NCBI RefSeq assembly: GCF_004116625.1
Contig: NZ_NXIE01000001.1
Location: forward strand, 310,001-374,000
Origin: Halarcobacter mediterraneus
GTDB taxonomy: Bacteria > Campylobacterota > Campylobacteria > Campylobacterales > Arcobacteraceae
Direction of reading: 5' to 3'
Length of the DNA: 64,000 nt
Within the stretch, counting starts at the first letter, position 1; the number at the start of each line of letters is the position of its first letter. Below, in pieces: positions 42,274 to 50,606 of the stretch. The position numbers and the translations under genes were made by a program. The notes under the pieces were generated by a model. That model saw only the letters and a list, made by a program, of their open reading frames with translations. It had not been told where the DNA came from and did not search any database.

Positions 42274-43292
42274 CCTAGTACCTCTTTTTGTTCTAATATT
42301 ATGGCTTTTACATTTGATGTTTTAAACCATTGTTTTATTTGTTCATTTGCTTTTTTTGTAATCATTTCATAAAAAGCATCAAGTAATCCCACTTTTTCAA
42401 GCTCTTGGGATATTCCCTTTACTGTTAAAGTTGCTTCAATATCAACTTCATAGCCTAGGTTTTCTTTTATGTCTAACTGAAGTTTTGTAAAATCAATTAC
42501 TCCAAATCTATTATGGGTGTTTTTAAAACCTTGATAAACCTTTGTCATCTTTCCAATCCCACATAAAAAGATTACTTCTTTTGCATTTTGTTTTGTTGCA
42601 AGTTCAACTGAGTCATAAATAAAATTTCCTATTTCGATAATTGCCTCTTCATTTGCCTTAGAGCAAGCTACTTTAAAAGCAGAGTTCCCAAGGGTAAAAT
42701 AGATGGTTTCATAGTTATTTTGTATTGCAAATTCTATTTCAGTTTTCACAGAGTCTATATAAGCTGAACTTGACACAGGTTTTACAATTCCTGTTGTTCC
42801 AAGTATTGAGATACCTTCAAGTACTCCAACTTTTAAGTTTGCTGTTTGTTTGGCTATTTCTTGACCATTTGTAACGCTTACACAACATTTTAAATGCAAG
42901 TTCTCTTTATTTTTTGTTTTTATTTCAAAATACTCTTGCATAGCCTCTAATGGAGCAGGGTTTATAGCAGGATAGGGTGCTTGTATTTTAAGTCCCTTTT
43001 TTGTTACCACTCCTACACCAAGACCTGCATAGATTTCCAAACTATTTGTTTTGCAAGAAAATATTTGAGGTTTTTGAAAAGTTGGATTTAATAAAAAGTT
43101 TTCAATATCAAAATCTAAAGATACAACTATCTCACAGCCTTTTGTTACATCTAAATCATCATTATCTATTTTATTTGTTTTCGTTGTTGTTTGAGAGTTT
43201 GTAATTAAAAATGTATCTAAACAAGACCTAAATGCAGCAACTGTGTGAGTTCCCGTTGTATAACCTTTTCTTAAGACCTTTTTTTCAGACAT
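42267..43292 (-). CDS. cbiD: cobalt-precorrin-5B C1-methyltransferase CbiD
   Basis: A 341-residue methyltransferase specific to the anaerobic route. Visible family motifs: LRKGYTTGTHTVAAFR (residues 6-21), GLGVGVVTKKGLKIQAPYPAINPAPLEAM, ISILGTTGIVKPVSSSAYIDSVKTEI, NSAFKVA and FLCGIGKMTKVYQGFKNTH. The gene follows cobA by 6 nt. With cbiG, cbiK and cbiT it shows that ring contraction does not need oxygen. Confidence 0.95.
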   Translation of the reverse strand: MSEKKVLRKGYTTGTHTVAAFRSCLDTFLITNSQTTTKTNKIDNDDLDVTKGCEIVVSLDFDIENFLLNPTFQKPQIFSCKTNSLEIYAGLGVGVVTKKGLKIQAPYPAINPAPLEAMQEYFEIKTKNKENLHLKCCVSVTNGQEIAKQTANLKVGVLEGISILGTTGIVKPVSSSAYIDSVKTEIEFAIQNNYETIYFTLGNSAFKVACSKANEEAIIEIGNFIYDSVELATKQNAKEVIFLCGIGKMTKVYQGFKNTHNRFGVIDFTKLQLDIKENLGYEVDIEATLTVKGISQELEKVGLLDAFYEMITKKANEQIKQWFKTSNVKAIILEQKEVLGW

Positions 43293-43298
43293 AAACTA

Positions 43299-44033
43299 TT
43301 ATTGAATCTCTTTCATTGCGTGAATTGTTCTTCCAATAAATAGTATCGCTGGAGTTAATTTTTTTAAATCTTCAAAAAACTCTTCATTTTGATTATTTAC
43401 CTCATCAAGAGAAAATATTTTTTGTGAAGAATCGTTTGTTGTTCCTCTACTTAATACTGCAATAGGTAAATCTTTTGGAAAACCAATACTTAGAAGATAC
43501 TCAACAATATTTTTGATTTTGTAAACACCCATTGTAATAATTAGATTTTCTCTTTCATGGTATGATTTAACAATACTTTTGAAAACATCAATATCATGTC
43601 CTGTGATAGTTCTATATGAGTCATTGAACTTTCTATCTACAAGTGGTAGCATAAAACTTTCTGGTACAGAAGTTGTTGAACTTACTCCTGATACTACTTC
43701 TACTTCAAAGCCAGCTTCTTTTATAGCTCTAACTTCTTCATATCCACGACCAAAAACAAAAGGAGTTCCTCCTTTTAGTCTTACAACTACTTCATGGGTT
43801 TTTGCATATTCAACTAGCAGGTCATTTATTTCTTCTTGTTGCTTTAGGTGTTTACCTTTTCTTTTTCCTACATTTACTTTTAGGCAGTTTTCTTTACAGA
43901 ACTGGAAAATCTCTTCATTTACTAAGGCATCATATAAAATTACATCTGCTTTTTTTATTATTTTAAGAGCTTTTACTGTTAGTAAATCTAACTCTCCAGG
44001 TCCTGCCCCTACTAGATATATTTTTTTAATCAT
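43299..44033 (-). CDS. cobA: uroporphyrinogen-III C-methyltransferase CobA
   Basis: A 244-residue SUMT that methylates C2 and C7 of uroporphyrinogen III to precorrin-2, the shared start of cobalamin and siroheme. Signature motifs: YLVGAGPGELDLLTVKALKIIKKADVILYDALV (residues 6-38), VVRLKGGTPFVFGRGYEE and VVSGVSSTTSVPESFMLPLVDR. It is a stand-alone SUMT without the CysG dehydrogenase domain, so precorrin-2 oxidation must be encoded elsewhere. It overlaps the [2Fe-2S] gene by 8 nt. Confidence 0.94.
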   Translation of the reverse strand: MIKKIYLVGAGPGELDLLTVKALKIIKKADVILYDALVNEEIFQFCKENCLKVNVGKRKGKHLKQQEEINDLLVEYAKTHEVVVRLKGGTPFVFGRGYEEVRAIKEAGFEVEVVSGVSSTTSVPESFMLPLVDRKFNDSYRTITGHDIDVFKSIVKSYHERENLIITMGVYKIKNIVEYLLSIGFPKDLPIAVLSRGTTNDSSQKIFSLDEVNNQNEEFFEDLKKLTPAILFIGRTIHAMKEIQ

Positions 44034-44496
44034 TTTTGTATGTGTCCATTTCTGACATTGGAACTATTTTAAATTCACTCATGTCAAGTTTTTCATTATT
44101 GCTTAATGTTTTAAATAATTTTATCCACTTTTCTTTATCATATCTATGAACATTTTTAAGCCAAATAGCATTATTTTCTAAATATCCATTTCTTTGTGTA
44201 TTTTCGTAAATATTTGCAACAGACCTAAATCTACATGCTCCAAAACAACCAGTTCTTACAACTTTGATTCTTTCTTCACCCTTTGATAGGTTTAACTCTT
44301 TTATAACTTCTCTTAAAGTTGCTGCTACATCTTTACCTTTGTGAGCTTTTGAACATCTCTCATCATCACATAAAAAAAGTTGAGTCTTAAAGTGCATAAT
44401 AGGTTTATTTGCATCAAACTGTTTTGGTTTGCAAGTAAAACCTTCTGCTACAACACTACCCATTGTGTTGTAAAGTACTTCTTTTTTATTTTCCAT
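44026..44496 (-). CDS. [2Fe-2S] ferredoxin-domain protein of the cobalamin operon
   Basis: A 156-residue thioredoxin-fold [2Fe-2S] protein. The four cluster cysteines are in LFLCDDERCSK (C-x4-C) and RTGCFGACRFR (C-x3-C), the pattern of NuoE/Shethna-type ferredoxins. It is encoded between cbiC and cobA with overlaps on both sides. I chose the ATG at 44496, which overlaps the cbiC stop; ATGs at 44508 and 44517 are also in frame. It may feed electrons to a corrin reduction such as the precorrin-6A step, for which no CbiJ is found in the window. That role is inference. Confidence 0.8.
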   Translation of the reverse strand: MENKKEVLYNTMGSVVAEGFTCKPKQFDANKPIMHFKTQLFLCDDERCSKAHKGKDVAATLREVIKELNLSKGEERIKVVRTGCFGACRFRSVANIYENTQRNGYLENNAIWLKNVHRYDKEKWIKLFKTLSNNEKLDMSEFKIVPMSEMDTYKND

Positions 44497-45196
44497 TATA
44501 TTTCTCATCTTTATCATAATCTTTGATTAGCTTATAGATTGCATGAAGAGTTGCTACTGTCATAGTAGAACTTCCAAATCTTCCTTCCATAATAATCCCA
44601 GCCACATCAAAATGGTCACAGAACTTTCTACCATAAGCTTTTGATTCAACAACATTTACAAAACCTACTGGAAATAGTAGTAAAGCAACATTGTTTAAAG
44701 CAACTTTTTGTTCTATTAACGTATTAATTGCAGCATAGATAAAAGTAGGGGCATTTCCACAAGCAAGTACTAAAGGCTCATCTTTGTGTCTCTTAATAGC
44801 TTCCACTACAGCTGCATAACTTCTTGTTGTTTTATTTTTTTCTGCCATCTCATAAGTAAATGGTTCGTTGATATAGCATACAACTTCATTTTCATATTGT
44901 TTTAGATAAAAGTCACTAAGCCCAACTTTTATCATATTTACATCAACTATTATTTTTGCTTTGTTTAATAGTAGTTTTTGCACCTTTTTAATTGCATCTT
45001 TTGAAAAGTAGATATTGTTTAATACTTCATCAAAACAAGTAGTAGTATGAATAAGTCTACTTATTACCTCTTGCTGTCCCTTATCAAATTCATTTATCTT
45101 TTCATAATCTTTTAATTCTTCACTAATCATTTCAAATGATTTATTTGAAATATCAGCACCTATATTTATTGGTGGTTGTTCTAGTTTAAATTCCAA
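44486..45196 (-). CDS. cbiC: cobalt-precorrin-8 methylmutase CbiC
   Basis: A 236-residue enzyme that moves the methyl from C11 to C12. Features: EISKxSF-like DISNKSFEMI near the start, the catalytic His in RLIHTTTCFDEV, IIVDVNMIKVGL, RSYAAVVEAI, LACGNAPTFIYAAINTLIEQ, LLFPVGFVNVVESK and EGRFGSSTMTVA at the end. The family normally has GRxGGSxxA; here GRFGSSTMTVA is a common variant. It overlaps cbiA upstream by 11 nt. Confidence 0.92.
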   Translation of the reverse strand: MEFKLEQPPINIGADISNKSFEMISEELKDYEKINEFDKGQQEVISRLIHTTTCFDEVLNNIYFSKDAIKKVQKLLLNKAKIIVDVNMIKVGLSDFYLKQYENEVVCYINEPFTYEMAEKNKTTRSYAAVVEAIKRHKDEPLVLACGNAPTFIYAAINTLIEQKVALNNVALLLFPVGFVNVVESKAYGRKFCDHFDVAGIIMEGRFGSSTMTVATLHAIYKLIKDYDKDEKYNGK

Positions 45197-46463
45197 AGTA
45201 ATCCTTTAATATATTTATATTATTTCTAAACATTGTATGCAGATAAGTTCCATATACATTTTTTTTCTTCCAAGCTCCTACTTCACCTTTTGAGTTAATC
45301 TTTTTACTTAAAATATCACAGCCCAAAGAAGTATCAAGGGGTTTTGTATAGTGAAAAGCATGACCTTTTAAACCACTTTGACTATGGTAATAGCCAAGTC
45401 GTACTCTTTTAGAGTCAAGTGAAAAGCTTACCTTTAAGATTTTTGCCATCTCTTTATCATCTACACTATTACTTAGATATAAAAGTCCTGCACACTCTGC
45501 ATAGATATGTTTGTTTTTGTTTGCATGCTCAATTAATGATGCTTTGAAGTTTTGAGAAGTTTTAACTCTTTCATAGGCTTCTTTTGTTTCTACATAACCC
45601 CCTGGGATAAAGACAAAATCACTATTAGAGCTTATCTTTTCATCTTTTGTTGAACTAATAATCTCTACTTCATCAAATAACTCTTTTAAAGTTTCTAAAT
45701 TATCGTGGTATAAGAAGGAGAAGTTTTCATCATAAACAACAGTAGCTTTTTTATTTATCTTTTTTATCTCTTCAAAGGGGTAGTTAGTAATAGCTTCTTT
45801 TTTATATAAAGATATCTCTTTTAAAGTTTCTAAATCAATATTCTCTAAAACCTCTTTAGAAATATTTTCTAAGACCTCTTTTTTTGCATCTTTTAAATCT
45901 AAGCCTAAGTGAGTGTCTCTTAAACTTTGTAAATCTTTTTTTATCCAGCCTAAAACTTTTATCTCATTTTCACCTTGGAAATCTTGTTCTATTTGTTTTT
46001 TGATTAGTTCAAAGTGCATTTTTGAAGAGACTTTATTTAAAACTACAGCTTTTATCGTATTATCTTCTTTATAGGTTTTAAGACCTTTTAATACAGCACT
46101 AATAGTTATATATGAACCACTAGCATCAAGAAGTAAAACTGTGGGGGTATTTAATAGTTTTCCTACATCATAAGCTGAACAGCCTTTATCCATACCATCA
46201 TAAAAGCCCATTACTCCTTCTAGGATAGATACTTCTTTATTTGAGTATTTATTAAATAGCCATTTTACTTGGGGTTTATTCATTATAAAGGTATCAAGGT
46301 TTATTGATTTTGTATTGCAAACTATTTCATGAAATTGTGGGTCAATATAGTCTGGACCAATTTTAAAAGGTCTTACACTATTTTTAAAGTAGTATAACAA
46401 TGCAGTAGAAAGAATAGTTTTCCCCTGATTTGATGAAACAGCAGAAATAAGAATAGAATTCAC
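45186..46463 (-). CDS. cbiA: cobyrinate a,c-diamide synthase CbiA
   Basis: A 425-residue glutamine amidotransferase that amidates the a and c side chains. N-terminal dethiobiotin-synthetase-like domain with VSSNQGKTILSTALL (P-loop), FKIGPDYIDPQFHEI and LEGVMGFYDG. C-terminal glutaminase with VFIPGGYVET and the catalytic Cys in IYAECAGLLYLS, then GTYLHTMF. It starts at GTG 46463 behind AGAGGTAA. It is the first gene of the minus-strand operon, divergent from the cobalt transporter operon. Confidence 0.94.
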   Translation of the reverse strand: MNSILISAVSSNQGKTILSTALLYYFKNSVRPFKIGPDYIDPQFHEIVCNTKSINLDTFIMNKPQVKWLFNKYSNKEVSILEGVMGFYDGMDKGCSAYDVGKLLNTPTVLLLDASGSYITISAVLKGLKTYKEDNTIKAVVLNKVSSKMHFELIKKQIEQDFQGENEIKVLGWIKKDLQSLRDTHLGLDLKDAKKEVLENISKEVLENIDLETLKEISLYKKEAITNYPFEEIKKINKKATVVYDENFSFLYHDNLETLKELFDEVEIISSTKDEKISSNSDFVFIPGGYVETKEAYERVKTSQNFKASLIEHANKNKHIYAECAGLLYLSNSVDDKEMAKILKVSFSLDSKRVRLGYYHSQSGLKGHAFHYTKPLDTSLGCDILSKKINSKGEVGAWKKKNVYGTYLHTMFRNNINILKDYFGI

Positions 46464-46490
46464 TTTTACCTCTATATTATTTTTTTTAGC

Positions 46491-46496
46491 TATAAT
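46491..46496 (+). promoter_or_regulatory. -10 element TATAAT of the cbiM operon
   Basis: A T-rich stretch TTTTTTTAGC followed by TATAAT, the promoter form usual in Campylobacterota. The predicted start is about 46503, on or next to the ATG of the 55-codon frame. The element sits inside TAGCTATAATTCAGCTA, an interrupted palindrome, where a repressor could act on both divergent operons. Confidence 0.6.
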
Positions 46497-46502
46497 TCAG
46501 CT

Positions 46503-46670
46503 ATGAAAAATCTTAGAGGTTATAATAAACGATACTTTAAATTGTCAACAATTGCGATGTTCTCGACAATTAATAAGTTATCTAAAATTGAAATCAATAT
46601 GTTATACCATAAGAAAGCTTACGAAAACGAAATAAACTCTTTAGACCCTCCCTTATTTTTTAAATTTTAA
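46503..46670 (+). CDS. 55-codon leader ORF or structured leader before cbiM
   Basis: An open frame of 55 codons (MKNLRGYNKRYFKLSTI... ending LFFKF) that begins at the predicted transcription start and would be leaderless. It lies in the 265-bp gap between cbiA and cbiM, about 60 nt before cbiM. The same stretch contains ATTGTC/GACAAT arms and more CG dinucleotides than the surroundings, so it may instead be a structured regulatory leader. I see no B12-box and thus no standard cobalamin riboswitch. Function unknown. Confidence 0.4.
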   Translation: MKNLRGYNKRYFKLSTIAMFSTINKLSKIEINMLYHKKAYENEINSLDPPLFFKF

Positions 46671-46728
46671 TAAATATTAAATTTCTATACTTAATGCATA
46701 GAAAAATTTACAAAAATTAGGAAATAAA

Positions 46729-47319
46729 ATGCATATTAGTGAAGGGGTTTTATCCACTCCAGTAATAGTCTCATCCTCTATAGTCTTGATACCTTTAATT
46801 ATTAATAGTATAAGAAAAATAGATTATGAAGATATATCAAAAGTTGCACTTGTTAGTGCATTGTTTTTTGTTGTTTCAACTATACATTTGCCCATTGGTG
46901 TAACAAGTATCCATTTTATGATGTTAGGTATTATCGGTATGCTATTAGGATGGCATAGCTTTACAGCCCTACTTATTGCTTTGTTATTACAAGCTTTATT
47001 AATTGGTTTTGGAGGTCTTAGTTCCTTAGCCGTAAATACTTTAAATACAGGAGTTGGGGCATTAGTAGCTTATTATCTTTTTAAATATTTAAATAATAAA
47101 TTACCTTTTGTTTTAATGTCTTTTATTGTTGGTTTTGTTCCAATAATTATTACTTCTTTTGGAATAGCAGTTGCTTTAATGTTTAGTAATGAAGAGTTTT
47201 TTACTGTTGCAAAAGTTGCAGTTATAGCACACCTTCCCCTTGCTTTGATTGAAGGACTTATTATGATTTTTTTATTTAAAACTTTAAAAAAATATCAAAT
47301 AAAAGGACTTAACTTATGA
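46729..47319 (+). CDS. cbiM: cobalt ECF transporter substrate-binding protein CbiM
   Basis: A 196-residue membrane S-component for Co2+. It begins MHISEGVLSTPV; the His at position 2 is the metal ligand that gives this family its fixed MHI start, so the start is certain. Further features: LPIGVTSIHFMMLGIIGMLLGWHSF and ALLLQALLIGFGGLSSLAVNTLNTG, about six helices. The AGGAAA site precedes the ATG. The gene overlaps the next by 4 nt. Confidence 0.95.
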   Translation: MHISEGVLSTPVIVSSSIVLIPLIINSIRKIDYEDISKVALVSALFFVVSTIHLPIGVTSIHFMMLGIIGMLLGWHSFTALLIALLLQALLIGFGGLSSLAVNTLNTGVGALVAYYLFKYLNNKLPFVLMSFIVGFVPIIITSFGIAVALMFSNEEFFTVAKVAVIAHLPLALIEGLIMIFLFKTLKKYQIKGLNL

Positions 47320-47840
47320 TTATAAAAATATTGATTGCTTTATTTCTTCCTCTTTTTTTATGGGCACACTCTTTAAGTGCTACAGCAGCTTATGAAGATG
47401 GAGAATTATTCATTGAAGCATACTTTAGTGATGGTTCTCCTTGTCATAAATGTTCTTTTACTTTAAAAAAGAGTAATGAAATAATTTACTCAGGAAAGCT
47501 TGATGATAAAGGCTTTATAGAAGAAAAAGTTCAATTAAAAGCACCTTTTACTATTTATGTAGATGGTGGAATGGGGCATCAAGGTGTTGTGTCTATTGAA
47601 GCTTTAGAAGAAGATCTTACAGAAAATGAAATTATAGAAAATAATGAAACAAAACAATTTACTTCAATTGATGAAGCAACAATTAGAAGTATTGTAAGAG
47701 GTGAATTAAATAAACAAAACACAAAAATAGAAGCAATGATTGAAAAAAATAAATCAACTTTAGAAAAGATGTTAGTAGGGCTAGGATATATTTTAGGAAT
47801 TTTTGGTATATGGCAACTTTTTGTAAGAAAAAAACAATAG
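47316..47840 (+). CDS. CbiL/NikL-like periplasmic component of the cobalt transporter
   Basis: A 174-residue secreted and membrane-anchored protein taking the place of CbiN. Signal peptide to about residue 16, then mature His (AHSLSATA), a beta-sandwich domain like DUF4198/CbiL with a CxxC (SPCHKCSF) and a GMGHQG histidine, an acidic linker, a coiled segment and a C-terminal membrane helix (LVGLGYILGIFGIWQLFV) with a KKQ tail. The position between cbiM and cbiQ and the potential metal ligands support a role in capturing cobalt or nickel for CbiM. The name CbiL is avoided as a symbol because it also denotes the C20-methyltransferase. Confidence 0.75.
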   Translation: MIIKILIALFLPLFLWAHSLSATAAYEDGELFIEAYFSDGSPCHKCSFTLKKSNEIIYSGKLDDKGFIEEKVQLKAPFTIYVDGGMGHQGVVSIEALEEDLTENEIIENNETKQFTSIDEATIRSIVRGELNKQNTKIEAMIEKNKSTLEKMLVGLGYILGIFGIWQLFVRKKQ

Positions 47841-48472
47841 ATTATTCTATTGCTTTTATTTCTTTGTTTTTTTACAGTTTTTTTATTGCTACAGCAAAGG
47901 AATTATCTATTTTATGGATAATTCCTATTTTTGTACAAGCTTTACTTTTAAGAGTTGATATCTTAGCTATTTTAAAAAAACTTTTAAAAGTAAATCTTTT
48001 TATTGTTTTGATGGTTATTGTTCTTTTCTTTGAAGAAAAATATTATTTGGCTTTATTGATTTTTATTAGGGCAAATTTAATTTTATGGTTTACTTTGAGT
48101 TTTGATTTTGATGGTTTTAAATTATATAAAGCCTTACATAATCTAAAATTTTCTAATAAATTCTCTTTAATATTTTTCTTTACAGTTAAATATATTGAGA
48201 TTTTATTATCAAATGCAAAAAGATTAATAGAACTTTTGAAAATAAGAGGTTTTAAATTTAGATTTTCATTAGAAACTTTTAAAACATATGGAGAACTTTT
48301 TGCTTTTCTAATTTATATAAGTATAAATAAAATGCAAAAAGTAGAGGATGTTATTAGGTTAAGAACTAGAAATAATAGTTTATTTCCTAGTCAAAAAATA
48401 ATAATAGGAAAAATAGAGTTATCTTTGATTTTTTCTATTTTAGGAGTGATTTTTGTCTATTATATTAAATAA
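47810..48472 (+). CDS. cbiQ: cobalt ECF transporter T-component CbiQ
   Basis: A 220-residue membrane protein that couples the substrate component to the ATPase. About five helices; the cytoplasmic coupling helices are seen in RLIELLKIRGFKFRFS and KVEDVIRLRTR, where the family has its ARG motifs (here IRG and LRT). It overlaps the preceding gene by 31 nt and cbiO by 20 nt. The sequence is divergent, so the call relies on the operon as well. Confidence 0.82.
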   Translation: MATFCKKKTIDYSIAFISLFFYSFFIATAKELSILWIIPIFVQALLLRVDILAILKKLLKVNLFIVLMVIVLFFEEKYYLALLIFIRANLILWFTLSFDFDGFKLYKALHNLKFSNKFSLIFFFTVKYIEILLSNAKRLIELLKIRGFKFRFSLETFKTYGELFAFLIYISINKMQKVEDVIRLRTRNNSLFPSQKIIIGKIELSLIFSILGVIFVYYIK

Positions 48473-49100
48473 TATAAAAACCCATTGTTTTAAAGATATT
48501 AATTTAGAATTGAAAGATAATGAAAAAATAGCGATATTAGGAGAAAATGGAGTTGGAAAAACTACACTTCTTCGAACTATTCTAGGATTAGTTGATTTTG
48601 AAGGACAAATAGATATTTTACAAAAATCAATGAAAGTTGAAAAAGACTTTAATAGTATTTATTCTGAAGTAGCTTATCTCTTTCAAGATAGTGATGATAG
48701 TTTTTTAACTTCAAGTGTTCTTGAAGAAATTGCATTTAATCTTTATAATAAAACAGATAACTATGATTTTTCTATAAAAAAAGCTTTAGAACTTTTAGAA
48801 GAGTTTAATATTTCCCAATTAAAAGAAAAGATTCCAATAAAACTTTCAGGTGGTCAAAAAAGAGTTGTAGCTTTTTGTGCTTGCATTTTATCAAATCCTA
48901 AAATACTACTTTTAGATGAACCCTTAAATGACTTAGATGAGAAAATGAAAAAAAGAGTTGAAGAAAAAATTCTTTTATATAAAGGTAGTGTAGTGCTAAT
49001 AGCACATGATTTAGAGTTTGCAAAAAGAGTTTGTAAAAAAATTTATAGATTAGAAAAAGATGGTTTAATTTTACTAAAGGCAGAAGATGAAAAGATTTAG
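48453..49100 (+). CDS. cbiO: cobalt ECF transporter ATPase CbiO
   Basis: A 215-residue ABC ATPase: Walker A GENGVGKTT (residues 30-38), Q-loop YLFQDSDDS, signature KLSGGQKR, Walker B ILLLDEPLND and switch His in LIAHDLEF. It is shorter than usual for CbiO (about 270) because it lacks the C-terminal dimer extension. The start is a TTG inside cbiQ. The 3' end overlaps cbiK by 14 nt. Confidence 0.9.
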   Translation: MSIILNNIKTHCFKDINLELKDNEKIAILGENGVGKTTLLRTILGLVDFEGQIDILQKSMKVEKDFNSIYSEVAYLFQDSDDSFLTSSVLEEIAFNLYNKTDNYDFSIKKALELLEEFNISQLKEKIPIKLSGGQKRVVAFCACILSNPKILLLDEPLNDLDEKMKKRVEEKILLYKGSVVLIAHDLEFAKRVCKKIYRLEKDGLILLKAEDEKI

Positions 49101-49929
49101 ACACTACAATAGAAAAAGAGCTATTGTATTAGCTTGTTTTGGTTCAGTTATTGAACAACAAAAATATTTAGACTTAGAAGATAAAGTAAAAGAGGAGTTT
49201 CCTGATTGTGAGGTATTTACTTCTTTTTCATCAAGAATGGTAATAAAACTTTTAAAGAAAAAGAAAAAAGAGAATTATAAAAACCTTCCACAAACTCTTT
49301 CTGATGTAGATATGCAAGGATACAAACATGTAGTAGTAGTTTCTGTAAATATTTATCCTACTGATGAACATGAATTTTTAAAGAAAATTGTTGATGGATT
49401 TAAACACTTTTCTCTGGGAAATCTTGGTATTACTAATGCTTTATTAACAACTACAAAAGATACAACTTCATATTTAAAAAATTTAAATGAACAAGTGAGT
49501 AAAGAAGATACTGCAAATCTATATATTATTCATGGAACACCAAAATTAAATACTATTGGAATTGATTCTATAACTTATACAAGTGATTTACTTGAAATGA
49601 TTGATAAAAGAAACTTTACTTGTTCCTTAGAAGGAGCTTTCCCTTATTTTGAAATTAATGAGGTAATAAAACAAAAAATTAAAGTAAAAGGCTTTAAAAA
49701 AGTTCAAGTTGTACCTTTACTTTTAGTTAGTGGAAATCATTATATAAAAGATATGTTTGAGATAAAAGATGATTTAAGTGATACCTTTGAATCTTTTATT
49801 GCATCTTCCTTAACAAAAAGTGAAAATTTTAACCTTTTAGAGTTGCCTCAAACACAAGAAATCCTTTTGAAAAATATCAAAGAATCATTTAAAATGCTTG
49901 GTGTTAGTCATAAAGTTATGAGTTATTAA
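49087..49929 (+). CDS. cbiK: sirohydrochlorin cobaltochelatase CbiK
   Basis: A 280-residue class II chelatase that inserts Co2+ into sirohydrochlorin (factor II), the step that defines the early-cobalt pathway. Features: AIVLACFGSVIEQQK, VSVNIYPTDEHEF (metal-side His/Glu), IIHGTPKLNTIG with one active-site His, and LLLVSGNHYIKDMF with the second. It lies directly behind the cobalt transporter, so uptake and insertion are coexpressed. Confidence 0.9.
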   Translation: MKRFRHYNRKRAIVLACFGSVIEQQKYLDLEDKVKEEFPDCEVFTSFSSRMVIKLLKKKKKENYKNLPQTLSDVDMQGYKHVVVVSVNIYPTDEHEFLKKIVDGFKHFSLGNLGITNALLTTTKDTTSYLKNLNEQVSKEDTANLYIIHGTPKLNTIGIDSITYTSDLLEMIDKRNFTCSLEGAFPYFEINEVIKQKIKVKGFKKVQVVPLLLVSGNHYIKDMFEIKDDLSDTFESFIASSLTKSENFNLLELPQTQEILLKNIKESFKMLGVSHKVMSY

Positions 49930-49931
49930 TA

Positions 49932-50606
49932 ATGAAAAAACTATATATGGTTTCTTTAGGTCCTGGAGATTATGAATTAATTACTATAAAAGCTTTAAAA
50001 GCATTACAAAATTGTGATGCAATATGTGTCCCTACAAAAAGTGCTGATAATAGTTTTACTAGATCCATGACCTTTAAAATAGTAGAAAAACTTATGAAGG
50101 AATATGCTTTTGAAAAAGATATTATTCCTGTATATGCTCCAATGAATTTTAAACAAGAAGATTGGCAAAAGCAAGTAGATATAATCGAAGACTCTTTTAA
50201 AAAATACGATAATTTATCTTTTGTAACTTTAGGGGATAGTGCTGTTTATAGCACAGTTTACTATTTATTAGATATTATTAAAGAACAACATAAAGAAATT
50301 TATGAAAAAAGTGAAGTTATCCCAGGAGTTACTTCTTTTTCCCATGCTTCTGCAAAAGTTAAAAAACCACTTTGTGTAGGGGATAGTAGTTTTCTTATAA
50401 GACCTTTACATAAAAGTAAAGTTCCTTTTACAACTGTTTATATGAGACCAAGGATTGGTATGAGTACAGATAGAATAAAAGAAAAAAATGATATATATAC
50501 CTTTGAAAATCTAAATTACAAAGGTGAGACAATTTTGGATTATAAAAAAGAAAAAGTTGATAAATATATGACATTATTTATTGATTTTTATGATAGAAAT
50601 GAATAA
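49932..50606 (+). CDS. cbiL: cobalt-factor II C20-methyltransferase CbiL
   Basis: A 224-residue tetrapyrrole methylase that adds the C20 methyl: YMVSLGPGDYELITIKALKALQNCDAICVPTKS (residues 4-36), VTLGDSAVYSTVYYLLDII, VIPGVTSFSHASAKVKKPLCVGD. CbiK makes its substrate and is encoded 2 nt upstream. Together with the minus-strand genes it completes the methylation set C2/C7, C20, C17, C11, C1 and C5/C15. Confidence 0.92.
   Translation: MKKLYMVSLGPGDYELITIKALKALQNCDAICVPTKSADNSFTRSMTFKIVEKLMKEYAFEKDIIPVYAPMNFKQEDWQKQVDIIEDSFKKYDNLSFVTLGDSAVYSTVYYLLDIIKEQHKEIYEKSEVIPGVTSFSHASAKVKKPLCVGDSSFLIRPLHKSKVPFTTVYMRPRIGMSTDRIKEKNDIYTFENLNYKGETILDYKKEKVDKYMTLFIDFYDRNE

Noticed and set aside
43579-44055. Plus-strand 158-codon frame antisense to cobA
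   Set aside because: cobA is unambiguous on the other strand; no independent start signal.
46503-46728. Cobalamin riboswitch upstream of cbiM
   Set aside because: The 226-nt leader is long enough, but I find no B12-box and no conserved core; it is kept only as an unexplained leader.
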